Positions 7,169 to 7,261 of a stretch of DNA of 7,261 nucleotides are shown in pieces; within the stretch, counting starts at the first letter, position 1; every line of letters begins with the position of its first letter. The translations under genes and the position numbers were made by a program. The notes below the pieces were generated by a model. It was not told the origin of the DNA, did not search any database, and saw only the letters and a list, made by a program, of their open reading frames with translations. The stretch is from the NCBI GenBank assembly GCA_045643785.1, contig JAZRFR010000068.1, positions 1 through 7,261 on the forward strand. Reading direction: 5' to 3'. The DNA comes from CAMEON01 sp045643785. GTDB lineage: Bacteria; Bacillota; Clostridia; Oscillospirales; CAG-272.

Positions 7169-7204
7169 CAAGGGGGAAACTTCTTGAAAGAAGTTTCCCC
7201 CTTG
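7169..7204. terminator. Strong hairpin after def, candidate terminator
   Basis: Positions 7169-7185 (CAAGGGGGAAACTTCTT) and 7188-7204 are perfect 17-bp arms around GA, folding in RNA as a 16-bp stem with a UGAA loop. It begins 12 bases after the TAA stop of def. No U-run follows (the next bases are ACCCCC), so canonical intrinsic termination is not supported. The position suggests a 3'-end or transcription-blocking role, or a repeat core. Confidence 0.45.
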
Positions 7205-7223
7205 ACCCCCTTCAAGAACTTTC
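7169..7223. repeat. Intergenic repeat copy 3: hairpin plus tail box
   Basis: The hairpin is followed at once by ACCCCCTTCAAGAACTTTC (7205-7223), which equals positions 2-19 with one inserted T. In the tail, TTCAAGAA (7211-7218) is complementary to TTCTTGAA (7181-7188) at the tip of the hairpin. The tail string AAGAACTTTC (7214-7223) is also a 9/10 match to the right arm AAGAAGTTTC (7188-7197), suggesting that the tail arose as a copy of that arm. Confidence 0.65.
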
Positions 7224-7238
7224 AAATAGGGATATAGG

Positions 7239-7261
7239 ATGAAAAAATATATATCTATTTG
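7239..7261 (+). CDS. Start of an unidentified gene, cut by the window end
   Basis: An ATG at 7239 opens a frame reading MKKYISI before the window ends. AGGG at 7228-7231 lies 7 bases upstream and is a plausible ribosome binding site. The Lys-Lys start followed by hydrophobic residues would suit a signal peptide or membrane protein, but seven codons are too few to identify it. It does not resemble the start of methionyl-tRNA formyltransferase. Confidence 0.35.

Noticed and set aside
6647..7225. A 192-codon minus-strand open frame opposite def
   Set aside because: It is in register with def codons and lacks any recognisable motif, while def has all its catalytic motifs on the plus strand.
1..7261. 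CRISPR array, tRNA, rRNA or insertion sequence
   Set aside because: No regularly spaced repeats, no tRNA-like or rRNA-like segments and no transposase reading frame were seen on either strand.

Overview
The window looks like a chromosomal segment of a GC-rich member of the Clostridia (Bacillota), probably an uncultured gut lineage. This rests on strong AAGGAG-type ribosome binding sites, short compact genes, an InlB-type repeat domain, a Firmicutes-style arrangement of GldF/GldG/DUF4340 genes, and AT-rich hairpin repeats between GC-rich genes. The taxonomic call is inference; no rRNA or species marker is present. All genes are on the + strand. Codon choice is strongly biased: from about 2440 to 6549 no in-frame TTA, CTA or TCA codon occurs, which leaves very long open frames on the opposite strand.

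Layout: (1) 1-174 is a non-coding leader with one end of an intergenic repeat, a perfect 30-bp palindrome and a weak promoter-like site. (2) 175-6549 is a tight four-gene operon: an ABC-2/GldF-type permease, two tandem GldG-like auxiliary membrane proteins (the second overlaps the first by ATGA), and a large DUF4340-type membrane-anchored protein with an N-terminal InlB B-repeat domain. (3) 6550-6694 is an intergenic gap with two strong hairpins and a tail box. (4) 6695-7156 encodes peptide deformylase. (5) 7157-7238 is another hairpin plus the same tail box. (6) From 7239 a new gene appears to start and runs off the window.

The operon genes probably build one envelope complex. The permease would be the membrane channel. 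The two GldG-like proteins each have a large extracytoplasmic domain held between two membrane helices, and the DUF4340 protein has one helix and a large outer domain. The ATPase that should power it is not in the window and is most likely just upstream or elsewhere. The substrate is unknown. GldA/F/G are known from gliding Bacteroidota, but homologues are widespread in non-gliding bacteria, so the name does not imply gliding.

The most notable points are the tandem, diverged GldG pair, the apparently cytoplasmic InlB repeat fused to a DUF4340 protein with two DUF4340-like units, and a three-copy intergenic repeat whose tail matches the hairpin arm with covarying bases.
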